Assembly: GCA_039583875.1 (NCBI GenBank)
Contig: CM077166.1
Coordinates: 85,682,564-85,746,563 of the forward strand
Origin: Platanthera guangdongensis
Taxonomy: Eukaryota > Streptophyta > Magnoliopsida > Asparagales > Orchidaceae
DNA: 64,000 nt
Direction: 5' to 3'
The notes beneath the pieces are model-generated. The model was not told the origin of the DNA. It worked only from the letters and a program-made list of their open reading frames with translations, and did no database searches. The position numbers and the translations under genes were made by a program. Positions 1 through 11,064 of the stretch are shown here, piece by piece. Each line of letters begins with the position of its first letter. Within the stretch, counting starts at the first letter, position 1.

Positions 1-383
1 TTTTTTTTTTATTTCAATAATTGTCTCCATAACAAATGATAACTTGGCCTTATATAAGGCTTACAACCATGTGGCTATTAGCAGCCCAAAATAAAAATGT
101 TGCAGAAAATGAAATGACAAAATAACATAGTGTCAAATACCACATATAACCAGATAAAGGCAGACCAAATAATAAAATAAATTCAAAACTTATTTTTGTT
201 GCGTGGGCGAATATTGTAGCCGTGCCCTCTACGGCGCCGCAAGTCTCTTGATGGTGGAGCATCGTCGTCATCTTCTGTCACAGTAACACCACCATGGTCG
301 TCATATTCTGTCACGGTAACACCGCCATGGTCGTCGTCTTCATCACCCAATTGGCCGTCGTGGTGGTCGTCGCCATCATCTGG
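1..383. other. Unassigned edge segment abutting S1 pol
   Basis: This stretch does not read as Copia sequence. It begins with a 10-nt T run followed by an AT-rich block, which on the minus strand would look like a 3' untranslated end with a poly(A) tail. A minus-strand open frame (about 183-392) encodes an acidic Asp/His-rich peptide containing a repeated DDHGGVTVTE unit and a basic end (GYNIRPRNKNKF). I do not recognise this peptide. The frame of S1 pol does not continue into it: after the pol residues IIGDP the Copia frame reaches a stop. It may be a captured transcript end, a recombination product or another insertion. The window edge prevents a decision. Confidence 0.45.
264..329. repeat. 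33-bp tandem repeat, two units
   Basis: Two adjacent 33-bp units (264-296 and 297-329) differ at only a few bases and are in frame, so they encode a duplicated DDHGGVTVTE peptide on the minus strand. In-frame duplication suggests the segment was once protein coding. Confidence 0.7.
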
Positions 384-1951
384 GATCTCCAATTATTTGA
401 TTGGGTGGGTGATCCTTTAAGTGTCTATTTGCTGGAGGCAGCCTGTCTTCAGGATGTATACCCTTAGTCTCTTCAATTAGCTGCACCTCTTGGTGTTCTT
501 TAGCATCAAGAGTATCTTGTACTCCCCTGGACATCAGCCACCATCTTCCACTTGCTGACTTGCAGAAGAACCTTCTGTTAAGGTAAGCTTGTCCATCTTT
601 TCAGTTACACCTGTAGAGCTGCAAACACTACATGGAAATTATTGTTAATGAGCCTTGCTTCATCAAAAACTACATGAACAGACTCTTCTATAACTTGAGT
701 AATCAAGTTGTAGACCCTATAAGCCTTACTATTGTTGTTATACCCAACAAAGATCCCCTCTTAGGATTTGGCAGCAAACTTGGTTAGATAAGACTTTCCA
801 TTATTAAGTATATAACACTTGCAACCAAAGATCTTGAAATAGGAAAAATTTGGTTTTCTGCCCTTCACAATCTCATAGGGTGTCTTCTTGTGGCTCTTGG
901 TGATAGTAGCCCTATTGATCACATGACAAGCAGTATTTACTGCCTCAGCCCAGAAATATTCTGGGAGAGAAGTGTCACTCAATAGGGTTCTACCAGCCTC
1001 TATCAAGGTTCTATTTTTCCTTTCAGCAATACCATTTTGCTGAGGTGTTCTTGGTGAGGAAAATTCCTGAACAATTCCAAATTCTTCACACAGTTTTGTC
1101 ATACTTTCAGACAGAAATTCAGTACCATGGTCACTTTTGATTTTGACCACTGTACTGTGCAATTCATTCTGAATTTGTTTAACAAAACTATATAAGATAC
1201 TTAGAGTTTCAGATTTTTGCCTTAGGAAGAACACACATGAATACCTTGAATAGTCATCTACAACCACAAATGTGTAGACCTTCCTACCTAGGCTGTGAAC
1301 TGGCATGAGACCAAAAAGATCAATATGCAAGAGGTATAGACACCTCACAGAATCCTTGTTCTCAAGGCTATGAAAGTTGGATTTGGTCTGCTTTCCTTTT
1401 TGACAAGCTGAGCATATCTCATCCTTTATACACTTAACCTGAGGACCATTCCTCACAAACTCTTTGCTAAAGAGTTGGCCAATTGTCTTATAGTTAAGAT
1501 GAGACAACCTCTTGTGCTATTTAACACAATGTGAGACTTTCTCACCAGCTACAAGACAAATAGGAAAAACATTGTTCTCACATACAAAGTCAAGACAATA
1601 GACATTTCTCTTCCTATATCCTGTCAGAATGATCTTTTGATCACTTGACCTACTGATATGACAACCATCCTTGACAATTGAAATGTCATATCCTAAGTCA
1701 CTCAGCTGACTTATGCTAATGAGGTTATGTTTCAAACCCTTTACATAAGCCACTTGAGTAATTATAATTTGGTTACTAGAAATATTACCAAAGCCTTTGA
1801 TGATTCCTTTTTTTGAACCACCAAAGGTAACTTTAGGGCCATCCTTGATAGGTGTATAGTCCTTCAGCAACCCCCTAGTTCCAGTCATGTGCCTGGAATA
1901 TCCACTGTCCAAGTACCATATAGGGGCATGGCCACTTGGACTCACCTGCAA
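384..1951 (-). pseudogene. pol: S1 pol: protease, integrase and linker (truncated)
   Basis: The frame continues directly from gag past its TAA, in the same phase. It starts with the Copia protease active-site region WYLDSGYSRHMTG; the Asp is present. A TAG at 1517-1519 stands where the pre-integrase domain normally has Trp (before HKRLSHLNYKT). The integrase follows, with HIDLFG, VVVDDYSRYS, KSDHGTEF and [10 protein letters not shown], so the catalytic D, D and E are retained. A TAA (761-763) precedes EGIFVGYNN. The post-integrase linker is readable down to IIGDP at about 385, where S1 sequence stops. RT and RNase H are missing. Confidence 0.8.
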
Positions 1952-1957
1952 AACAGA

Positions 1958-3988
1958 TTACTTAACCTTAGAACACAAATAACTCTTGGGTCCTTGGTGT
2001 AGTTTAGTCCGACCTTTAACAAAACTACCTGTAGCTCTTATAGCAGGCAGTTTGCTACTCTCCTTGACACTTGAATTGTGCCAACAATCTATGGCAAAGT
2101 GGCTTATCTTGCCACAACACCAGCACTCAAACCTGTTGTACCTTTGTTTAGGTACAACCCTGGCTGGATTATCCACTACAGGCTTCGTGTTTAGTGCTGG
2201 GGCTTTGCCCTTAGATTTGGACTTAGCTGTCTATGCAGGTTTTGTAAACCCCAATCCAGTCTTACCCTTTTGAGGTACAAACTCATCTATCAAAGGTAAA
2301 ATAGATTTAGGTTTAGAAAAACTTACTACAATCTCTCTCTCCTTCTGAATTCTAGCCTCCAGATTTCTAATTTGATCATTCTTAAATGTAATAGTAATAA
2401 CAGTAATGTTCTTCAGCCTGCCTATTTCATTCAGTTTCTGATCAAACAACTTGTCTGAATCAGCAGCAGCCAATTTAAGACTAGCAATCTCCTTTGCCTG
2501 AGTTTTGGCCAAAGTTTTGCTTTTCTTCAAGGCCTGCAACAAGTCCTTATATTCATCAATTAACTGATGAATATCTCCTTCAGATTCAGACCCACCCACA
2601 TTACTTGATGCAGATGTATCTGATTCTAACTCAGTATAAGAAATTGAACTAGAAGAACAACTTTGTACCTTACTTGGTCCAGGCTAATCCTGGATTTTGT
2701 CTCCTTCAGATAAAGCCAATAGCCCTTTGCACTGATTGTACTCATGCTCATAAATTGAATTCATTAGCTGCATGAACTCATCTTCTTCCTCTTCAGCAAA
2801 CAAGACAATATAGGCTTCAGCTTCTAATTCTGTTTCTGAAGATGACTGATCAGTTAAACTTTTGTCTTTCTTAGCAACAAAGGACTTTTCCTTTTTGCCC
2901 TTAAACTGAGTCTTCTTTTTGTCAGTTGACTCATTCCTCTTTTCTGGACATTCAGCTACTATATGTACCTGACTATTATAATAATAGCACACAATTTTTG
3001 ATGATGTAGCTTTGCTTGGCTTGGATCTGCTTCTGTCATTCCTTGATGACTTTCTTTTCTGATAATAATCATCTTTTATCTGAGAAGTGGTAGGCTTAGA
3101 CCTCCACTGCTTCTTCTTCAGAAACTTTTGAAAATGCCTAGTGAAAGCTTCAAAGTCTTCATCACTTTCACTTCTATCTGAATTCTTGCTATCTGAATTT
3201 TCTGTCACAGCCTCATCAACTATTTGAGGTGGAGATGGAGACTTGCTTCTATACTTCCTAGTGGCTTCAGTCTTGAAGGCCACAACTCTTTCCTTGTGCT
3301 CCACTCTAGTAGTCTTCTCTTCCTCCTTTCTTGTCAATAACTGCATCTCATAAGATAACAGTTTTCCAAACAAAGTTGGAGGAGGTATGTCAGCTAGTTT
3401 GGCCACTTCCCTAATGGCATAAATCTTGGTGTCCCAGTCTTTAGTCAGGGATCTTAAGAACTTATCATTCAGCTCATAGTTGCTGAATTCTCTTCCATAG
3501 GACATCAATTCATTGACTATCCTATAGAACTTCTTGTAACATTCAGTAATGCTATCAGACTTTCCTTGTCTGAAGCTTTCATATTTCTGATTTAACAAAG
3601 ACTTCCTGTCTTGTCTTACTTCTTCTGATCCCTCCATGTAAACTATTAATGTGTCCCACATTTCTTTAGAGGTTTTACAATGTATTAAGTTCTAAAATGT
3701 TACATCATCAATTACACTAACAATAATATTCTGGGCCCTCTTGTCCATAGTGGCCAGAATGATTTCATCTATGGTCATTTCTGAATAATCCTTGGGAGTT
3801 TTCTGATTTGCATCTAGAATGGATATCTTCATTGGCACATATGGCCCTTCATTGACTGTAATGTATATTCTTGGGTCATATGCTTCCATAAAGAGTCTAA
3901 CCCTCTCTTTCCATATACCAAAAATCTCTTTTCTACAGATTGGCAATTTCATGGACCCTAGCTCTTTGTGATTCTCACTAGAACCCAT
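1958..3988 (-). pseudogene. gag: S1 gag, interrupted by three TAG codons
   Basis: The ATG at 3988 opens a frame of about 676 codons ending at the natural TAA (1958-1960). It encodes the structural Gag. The N-terminal region has the GPYVPM motif of Copia Gag, followed by a UBN2-type capsid region (EMWDTL near 3660), an Arg/Lys/Ser-rich stretch, a first degenerate knuckle (CYYYNSQVHIVAEC), a helical coiled-coil part (about 2600-2300) and a clear CCHC zinc knuckle (CWCCGKISHFAIDC). Three in-frame TAG codons interrupt it at 3692-3694, 2684-2686 and 2231-2233. The first replaces a probable Gln before NLIHCKTS. The frame is otherwise intact, so decay is by point mutation. Confidence 0.85.
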
Positions 3989-4064
3989 TTTTTTGATTCT
4001 TGTTTCTTCTGATTCTGCATACAGGATCTTACTCAGACTGTTATGTCCTTTTTGAGCAACCTCG

Positions 4065-4077
4065 CTTTGATACCAGT
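4065..4077 (-). other. S1 primer binding site
   Basis: Minus strand ACTGGTATCAAAG abuts the LTR end. It resembles the TGGTATCAGAGC site complementary to initiator tRNA-Met used by most plant Copia elements, with one mismatch in the tested part. Confidence 0.75.
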
Positions 4078-4968
4078 TGAAAGAAATAGTGCCTAATCAC
4101 CTAGAGGGGGGTGAATAGGTGAACTTTAACTTTTTAAATTCAAGGCAGAAACACTTGAACAAATAACCCTGTATATGCAATTATCTATAGCAATTCAGCA
4201 CAGCTAGCTCAGCAATCACAGAAATAAACCAACACATAGTGCACACAGATTTTTATAGTGGTTCCCCAAGGTCTGGGTACATCCACTTTCCCCCTTCGCC
4301 TATCTAGTAGTGTACTAGATTCAGCCTAACTTCAGCACTTCTCCTCAGATCCTCAGATCTTAAACTCAAAACCCCAAACAGGTTCCTACAAATCAGAGTG
4401 TACCCACTCCTACAACTCAGGCACAAAGCCCTACCACTCAGTCTTCAACAAGACCTACACTCAGAGAACAAAGTCTCCTACAACTCAGGCACAAGGCCCT
4501 ACCTCAGTCTTCAACAAGACCTACACTCAGAGCACACAATCTCCTACACTTAGTCTTTATAAAATAGGCTTACAGCTCAGATCTATACAAGATCCTACAG
4601 ATATTTTGATTATACAAAGTAATTAACCACAACTCTGAAAGAGAGAGATGAGTTGACTGGCTTCTTGATGAGTTCTTGGAAGAACTTGGCAGAGATCAAC
4701 CTCCCTTGGCTTTCTTCAAAGCTTTTTTGAATTAGAACACAGTAGGGTTGAATCTCCTGTGAAGATGATCTTCAATCACCTTCTATCTTGAGATTCAGAT
4801 CTCAATCTGAATCTTACTTTGCAGCCTGGTGCAGCAGCTGTTCTTCTTTGAAGGAGCTCTCTCTCTCCAACTTCTTATATCTTCTCTTGAAGATCTTCTT
4901 CTTTTGTGTTGTTAGATCTCTTGATTAATTGTTGTCAATGAATAAATCTTCTGTTGAAAGATAAAGGT

Positions 4969-4978
4969 CTTTATATAG
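4969..4978 (-). promoter_or_regulatory. S1 LTR TATA box
   Basis: On the minus strand the sequence reads CTATATAAAG, a strong plant TATA box. It lies downstream of the palindrome cluster and about 890 bp before the LTR end, consistent with the U3/R boundary region. Confidence 0.55.
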
Positions 4979-5156
4979 TCTTCCTCCAAGGTAACCGGCT
5001 GATCCGGTTTCTAACAACCTTCTGACGGCTCTGACAGTTGCAGTTGACCGGTTGAAATGGAAGCTGTCAAGTCATCCAGTCACTTCTTGAAATCACTGTC
5101 ACTGTCTGAAAGTGTCAAGACAGATAGTCATTATGTGTCAACACAAATAGACTAAG

Positions 5157-5784
5157 TGTCGACACTAGCCATGATGGTATCGACACAACTCCTTGTGTTG
5201 TTGTAACAGCTTCTCGACACTGCTTCTTCAGAATGTGTTGACACTGATTCTGTGTGTCGACACAAGCCTTCTGTAGAATGTGTCGACACTGGTTGAGTGT
5301 GTCGACACAAATAATTCTCCTTTTAATACTTAGTTGAATTCTGCTGTGTGTCGACACATCTCCTTTGTGTCGACAGATCTTCTTTTGTTGTTGATGCTTG
5401 TTGAGTGTCGACACATCTTCTTTGTGTCGACACATGCCTTCATGTGTTGAAACTTGCTGAGTGTCGACACATCTCCTTACTGTCGACACATGTACTTTAA
5501 CTTTGTTGAAGTTTGCTGAGTGTCGACACAGCCTCCTGGTGTCGACACTTTTGATGTCGACAAAGTTTCTCTGGGTGTCGACACTGCCTCTAAGTGTCGA
5601 CACAGATTATGTTGACAATTCTTCATAGTGTGTCGACACTGCCTGTATGTGTCGACACTTTTCTTCTGGTGTCGATTCTGCCTTTCCTGGTGTCGACACA
5701 ATTACTCCAATTATTGACACAGCTTCTCTAAGTGTCGACACAAGCATTCATAAGTGTCGACATTTCACCTCTAGGTGTCGACAC
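5157..5784. repeat. GTGTCGACAC palindrome cluster in S1 LTR
   Basis: About 17 exact copies of the 10-bp perfect palindrome GTGTCGACAC, plus degenerate copies, occur at irregular spacing across roughly 630 bp. In element orientation the cluster lies about 145-775 bp from the LTR start and upstream of the TATA box. Spacers vary in length and sequence, so it is not a tandem satellite or a CRISPR array. Confidence 0.9.
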
Positions 5785-5929
5785 ATGGACTTAGAAACTT
5801 TTCTTCATTTCCTGCAATTACATAACCTGCACAAATAAACTCAAAGCACATCAAATACACCTTGATGTATATCATTGAGTAGGGTGAGGCTTCTTCAAAT
5901 CTGGTACACATATTCCAATGTACCCAACA

Positions 5930-6586
5930 AAAACCTCAAACCCAAACTCACAAAAATAGGGGAAATGGGAAGATCTTACCACGATCGCGAAGCCCTTGCC
6001 AAGAGCTTTCCAAATCTATACACAAACGTCAAAACCGACCACCCAAATACTCGATTTCACCGGCCGAAAGCTCCGCACGTCTGCCGAACTCCTTGTTTCA
6101 CGAAATATGCCGCAGTCGGGTTGGGTAGAAGGTGAATAGTAGCACTAGTGTTCAGTTATTGCATGTATATATATGTAAATATTATAATAATAATTAATTT
6201 ATTTACAATACAATATTAATAATTCCCAAAATAATCTGAAATCCAAAACAAGCCGAATTTCTACGAAATTCGCCCCATAGCTAAATACCGACGCTACAAA
6301 TCCAACGACGATGTCAAAACGCAAATCGACAAACCAAACTATGGAAAACACCTCCCGAAGCCAAAACACAAGCATTCCCAAAAAGGCTTCACCGAGTCAC
6401 CAGAACAGACCCAGCTCGCATGGGAATCCTGCAAACATGCTAAACCCAGCCACAATGAAAACTCAAAGAACAAAACCATGCTCTAACCTTGGTACAAGAC
6501 AAACATATGTTTACATAACACCCTGAAGTAAAGATTACGCCACTATAATAATAAAAAATAAATACCGAAAAATCAGTAGCGTTGCA
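5930..6586 (-). repeat. G1 3' LTR fragment
   Basis: On the minus strand the LTR opens with TGCAACGCTAC at 6586, directly after a purine tract (TTAGGAGGGGTGGC, 6587-6600). It runs 657 bp to the S1 insertion at 5929. The rest of the LTR would lie beyond S1, outside the window. No partner LTR is visible. It contains AT-rich sequence and no palindrome cluster that I can see. Confidence 0.55.
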
Positions 6587-6661
6587 GCCACCCCTCCTAA
6601 AAAAAGTTTTGTCCTGAAACTTAACATAAACAGGATCAAATCCCAATCAGAATAAAAGCAA

Positions 6662-8316
6662 TCATAGGCTACAAAGAAGACACTTACCAAAATATCTGGA
6701 GAAAAAATGAGGATGAGCCTCCATCATAGCTGACTCCCACTCCCAAGTCACGCTTTCCACATCTTGGTTCCTCCACAAAACCTTAACCATCGGTATTGTC
6801 TTCCTTCGCAATTCCCGATCTTGAGCATCCAAAATACGAACAGGCACTTCCACATATGAAAGGTTAGGCTCCAACTGGGGCACAGAATCAATAACTTGCA
6901 AATCGCTTAGCACATACTTCTGCAATTGGCTCACGTGAAAAACATCATTCACACCAGGAAAACATGCGGGTAAATCCATCCTATAAGCTGACACACCAAT
7001 CCGCTCAATAATTTTAAGAGGACCCACATACCTAGGGTTCAACTTATGGTTCTTACCAAACCTTTTAACTCTAGACATTGGGGAAACTTTAAGAAACACC
7101 ATATCCCCTACAACAAACTCCAAATCGGATCTACACTGATTGGCATTCTTCTCAAATCGCTCTTGAGCTATTTGAAACTTCTCTCCAATATTCTTTGTAG
7201 AAACATCCATCTCTTTTAATGCTTAAGGACCCAACAATGGTCTCTCACCTACCTCGGCCCAAAACAAGCGAGTTCTGCAATGCCTCCCATACAATACCTC
7301 AAATGGGGCCATCTGCAGACTTTCCTAATAACTCTTATTATAATCGAATTCCATCAGTATCAAACGATCATCCCACGCTCCTCTGTGGTCCAAAACAAAA
7401 CATCTGATCATATCTTCAACGATCCGATTAAATCTTTCTATTTGACCATTAGTCTGCGGATGATAAATGTTGGAATACCGCAGATCAGTATCCAATCCTT
7501 CCTGTAAACTCTTCTAAAAGAGAGACATAAACCGGGAGTCTCGATTAGATATAATACTGACAGGCACTCCTTGTAATCTGATGACTTCATCCAAGTATAA
7601 TTTAGCTATTTTCTTCATGGAGTAGTCGATCTTAAATGGCACAAAGCGAGCACACTTCGTTACTCTATCCACAATAACCCAAACTAAATCGTGTCCTTGG
7701 GGAGATCTCGGCAATAAAGTAATAAAATCCATCGAAATGCTCACTCACTTCCAATTTGGAATCTTTAAGGGAATTAACTTCCCCCAGGCCAACAATGATC
7801 GGCCTTCACGCGCTTGCAAGTAAAACATTCTGATACAAACTTAACTATATCGTCCTTCATTTCATACCACCAGGAAATCAGATTCAGATCTCGATACATC
7901 TTAGTAGAACCAGGGTGGTAGGCAACACTGGAACCATGCATCTCATTGCATAATTTAACTCAGATATCTTCAACATTTGGGACATAAAAATTGCCGCGGT
8001 ACTTCAAAGTACGCGCGTTATCAATCGAAAAGTCTGGCAATTCCCCTTTCGCAGTTCTATTATAAAGGTGCATCAAATCAAGATCATCTCTTTCATGTAG
8101 CCTCGTCAGTGAAATCCATGAAGTCTCTAACACTTCCAAACTACCGTGTGAGTCGCTACTCCCCACCGATATATACATCAGAAGGAATTCTTCCACCAGC
8201 GAATCCACAGAAAGATTAAAAATCTTCGCTGACTTCCTACTCAGGGTGTCGGCAACCACATTACCTTTGCCTGGATGATACTGAATCTCAACATCATAGT
8301 CTGCAACATACTCCAA
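6662..8316 (-). pseudogene. pol: G1 integrase with chromodomain-like tail
   Basis: Several frames together give an integrase. The RNase H end and Pol linker (HPGKGNVVADTLSR) precede a degraded zinc-binding region. The catalytic core (7514-7744) has SMDFITLLPRSPQGHD and NRDSRF, where the family usually has SDRDPRF. The C-terminal part (6662-7210) has PRYVGPLKIIERIG, VFHVSQLQKY and the tail KTIPMVKVLWRNQDVESVTWE ending in HPHFF, typical of Tekay/Del integrases. Stops and frame changes separate the parts, and the stretch around 7215-7510 is readable only in pieces. Confidence 0.75.
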
Positions 8317-10060
8317 CCACCTCCATTAGATCAAATTCAACTCCTTTTGAGTGAACACATACTTTAAAATCTTATGACCGGTGTAAATTTTGCACAAAGC
8401 GTCATATAAAAGACGTCTCCATAACTTTAAGACGTAAATCACAGCTGCAAATTATAGATCATGCGTAGGGTAATTCCTTTCATGAGTCTTTATCTACCTC
8501 GACCCCCACTCTATAACTTTGCCCTATTACATCAACACAGAACCAAGTCTCACGTGTGATGCGTCCACATACACATCATACTCTATCCCTTCAGTAGAAA
8601 GGTCAAAATCGGAGTACTGCACAATCTCCGGTTCAATTCTAGAAAAGCTTCCTCGCATTTACCGCTTCATACAAAAGTTGCATTCTTCTGCGTCAGTTTA
8701 TCCAATCGTGCAGACAGCGTAGAGAAACCCTCAACAAACCTTCTATAATAGCATGCCAGGCCTAGGAAACTCTTTATCTCCTTGGGAGTGGTAGGCTTAT
8801 TCCAATCCATGACAGCAGCTATATTTTTAGGGTCCACAGATATTACATCCTTATTAACCAAATGACCCAGAAACGAAACCTGAGGAAGCAAAAACTCGCA
8901 TTTACTTAGCTTGGCATACAACTTATGCTCTCTCAAGGTAGACAAAACTAGATGCAAGTGTTGGGCATGCTATTCTGCACTACAGGAGTATACCAGGACA
9001 TTATCTATGTATTCAACCACGAAACGATCCAGGAAATCCTTAAATACCATGTTCATCATATCCATAATGGCAGAGGGTGCATTAGTCAATCTGAAAGAGA
9101 TTACCAAAAACTCAAAATGCCCATGCCACGAATGGAAAGTAGTCCGAGGAATATCTATCTCACGAATTCTCAACTGGTGGCAGCTTAAACTAAGATCAAT
9201 CTTTGAAAACACAGAGCTACCATGCAACTGATCAAACAGGTCATCAATCCTTAGCATGGGATATCTATTTTTGATGGTCACCTTATTCAACTTCCTATAA
9301 TCGATGCAAAGCCTCATCGATCCATCCTTTTTCTTTAAAAATAATACAGGAGCACCCAACGGAAAAGTACTAGGCCTAATATAACCATTGTGATGTAACT
9401 CATCCAATTGGGAACGCATCGCCTCCAGCTCACGTGGGGCTATACGCTATGGAGCCTTAGCAATAGGACGAGTACCCGGCCCTAGATATATGACGAACTC
9501 CATGTCTTTCTCGGGCGGAAGACCAGGAAGATTATCATGAAATACATCCGAAAACTCGAACACAACAGCAATCTCCTCGACTCGCGGCAAACTACCATCG
9601 GTCGCCAATACCGAAACCAAACAAGCAAAACATCCGGAATTTACCAACTTCCGAGCACGTATCGCAGAGATAATCAGAGAAACTTGGCGAGGGAAGCAAT
9701 AAACGCTCCTAGGTTGACCGTTGTCCATCTTGAAGTCCAAACGCTTGACCTTGCACTAGATAATCACATCATACTTGGACAAACAATCCATGCCCAGAAT
9801 CACATCGAAATCTTCCAAGTCTATCATCTTCAAATCCGCAACCGCTTGAAAATCACATAATAGAATCGGACAACTCTGAATTCCTTGGTCAGATACAACA
9901 AAATCTCCAGAAGGAAACTTGACACTAAATGCATCACCAATAAGATAAAGGATCAAACCGTGACGCTCTACGAAAGTCCTAGCACAAATGAGTGGGTAGC
10001 ACCGAAATCGAACAGAACACGCGCCCAGTGGTTCTTTACCTTAAAATTTAGTATATAAAT
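8317..10060 (-). pseudogene. pol: G1 protease, reverse transcriptase and RNase H remnants
   Basis: Protease survives as LFDFGATHSF near 10005, where the catalytic motif is normally DTG, followed by DFDVILGMDCLSKYD. The linker FSDVFHDNLPGLPPEKD leads to RT (9419-8970) with [38 protein letters not shown] and the catalytic box as YIDNVLVY in place of the family YIDD. The thumb/connection has [11 protein letters not shown] and [16 protein letters not shown]. RNase H is readable only as scattered peptides (8320-8520), with several stops. At least three frame changes separate the parts. Confidence 0.8.
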
Positions 10061-10220
10061 TTGTTTACGCAACTAAGGAAATAAACGTAGAATTATAGCT
10101 ACAAATGGAAAACAATGAACAGGTTATAATCTAACTTGAAATAACATGTGAATATGTCTGGACTTCCTCCAACGAAACCACGTTCAGCTTGCTCTTCCCC
10201 TTGTCCAATAGTTGTGGCAG

Positions 10221-10849
10221 TGATGCATTGAACGACAAGTGTACCGGTCGCACAAGTAATATAAAATGGTCGAATGTCCCCAAGTATCAATCTCTCAAGG
10301 ACACAATAAGGTGGAGTTAATTTTGAGGAGGACTTGAGATTGAACTCCTTCGGTTGGAGTTAATGAAGGGGGTTTTGATTCTTGCAGAAAAAGAAAGTAA
10401 AACACCAATAAACTACACCTAAGCAACACCACTATGCGATGCTTCGCCAGGCGGTATGAAAGACTACTCCGGCAGCTATACACCAAATCGCTAGGCAGAT
10501 GGACGAGTAGGCTTACGGATGAGGTGGTTAGAATGGAGAAATGATGGTCGAGAGCACCTCTTCGCTACGCACGCCACTAGAAATTGCTAGTGCGTCAATG
10601 TGTGGTCTTCCATCCCGCCTGGCGAAGCATCGAATAGCGGCGTTGCTTAGGAGTAGTGTATTAGTGTTTTACTTTCTTTTTCCGCAACAATCAAAACCCC
10701 CTTCGTTAACTCCGACCTAAGGACTTCAATCTCAAGTCCTCCTCAAAATTAACTCCACCTTATTGTGTTCCTTGAGAGATCGATACTTGGGGACATTCGC
10801 CCATTTTGTATTATTTGTGCGACCGGTACACTTGTCATTCAACGCATCA
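10221..10849 (+). repeat. A1 5' LTR, itself a long inverted repeat
   Basis: The first about 245 bp (10221-10465) and the last about 245 bp (10604-10849) are reverse complements at roughly 90 percent or better by eye, around a spacer of about 140 bp that holds a smaller hairpin near 10570-10592. The ends are TGATGC and GCATCA. The PBS a few bases downstream argues that this is an LTR and not a foldback DNA transposon. Confidence 0.75.
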
Positions 10850-10855
10850 AGGTTT

Positions 10856-10875
10856 TGGCGCCGTTGCCGAGGAAC
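10856..10875 (+). other. A1 primer binding site (Asp type)
   Basis: TGGCGCCGTTGCCGAGGAAC lies six bases after the LTR. It matches the PBS of ATH (TGGCGCCGTTGCCGGGGAAG) except at one base. Athila-type elements use this site, complementary to tRNA-Asp. Confidence 0.8.
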
Positions 10876-11064
10876 ACAGTCGTGTGAGTTTTTGGAGAGG
10901 GAGATAGGAGATAGAGGCCCTTTTCCATTTGTACGTTGTATGTTTCTTCTTTGCTTTAATTTTTAGAATTTGTTACTTATTTTTTTTCCCTTTTCTGATT
11001 TTTGGTAGAAAGCGGGTCCGTGCTATTTTTATTCTAGTGTGTAACATCCTTTCGGTAAATATTT

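Larger units (their letters stand above)
384..5929 (-). mobile_element. S1: Sirevirus-type Ty1/copia element, 3' part missing
   Basis: Reading on the minus strand, the order is 5' LTR (5929-4078), PBS, gag, protease, integrase and the integrase-RT linker. It then stops at about 383, so RT, RNase H and the 3' LTR are absent. A long coiled-coil Gag with a CCHC knuckle, a gag-pol boundary marked by one stop codon, and a palindrome-rich LTR are typical of the Sirevirus (Maximus/SIRE) lineage. It is inserted in the 3' LTR of G1; the TSD cannot be tested because the other end is missing. Several in-frame stops make it non-functional. Confidence 0.85.
4078..5929 (-). repeat. S1 5' LTR (1852 bp)
   Basis: On the minus strand it opens with TGTTGGGTA at 5929 and closes with CA at 4078, directly next to the PBS. 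The TGTTGG start matches the LTRs of S2 and TRG. No second copy is in the window, so identity cannot be judged. It carries a TATA box near 4970 and a dense palindrome cluster upstream of it. Confidence 0.8.
5930..10220 (-). mobile_element. G1: decayed Ty3/Gypsy chromovirus, partial
   Basis: Minus-strand Gypsy Pol remnants run from protease (about 10050) through RT, RNase H and integrase to a C-terminal chromodomain-like tail (near 6690), then a PPT and a 3' LTR fragment. The domain order PR-RT-RH-INT is Gypsy. The tail with KTIPMVKVLWRN is the Tekay/Del chromovirus type. S1 truncates the LTR on the left and A1 interrupts the gag-protease junction at 10220; the segment 10061-10220 is unresolved upstream sequence. 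Many frameshifts and a lost protease Asp-Thr pair suggest this is among the oldest layers. Confidence 0.8.

Noticed and set aside
5157..5784. Regular-looking repeats resembling a CRISPR array
   Set aside because: Ten-base palindromes with uneven spacers, inside a plant LTR flanked by PBS and gag. No cas genes and clear eukaryotic context.
10221..10849. Foldback or MITE-type DNA transposon
   Set aside because: Long inverted arms fit, but an exact Asp-type PBS a few bases after the end, and TG..CA ends, favour an LTR. Kept as a finding because it is not settled.
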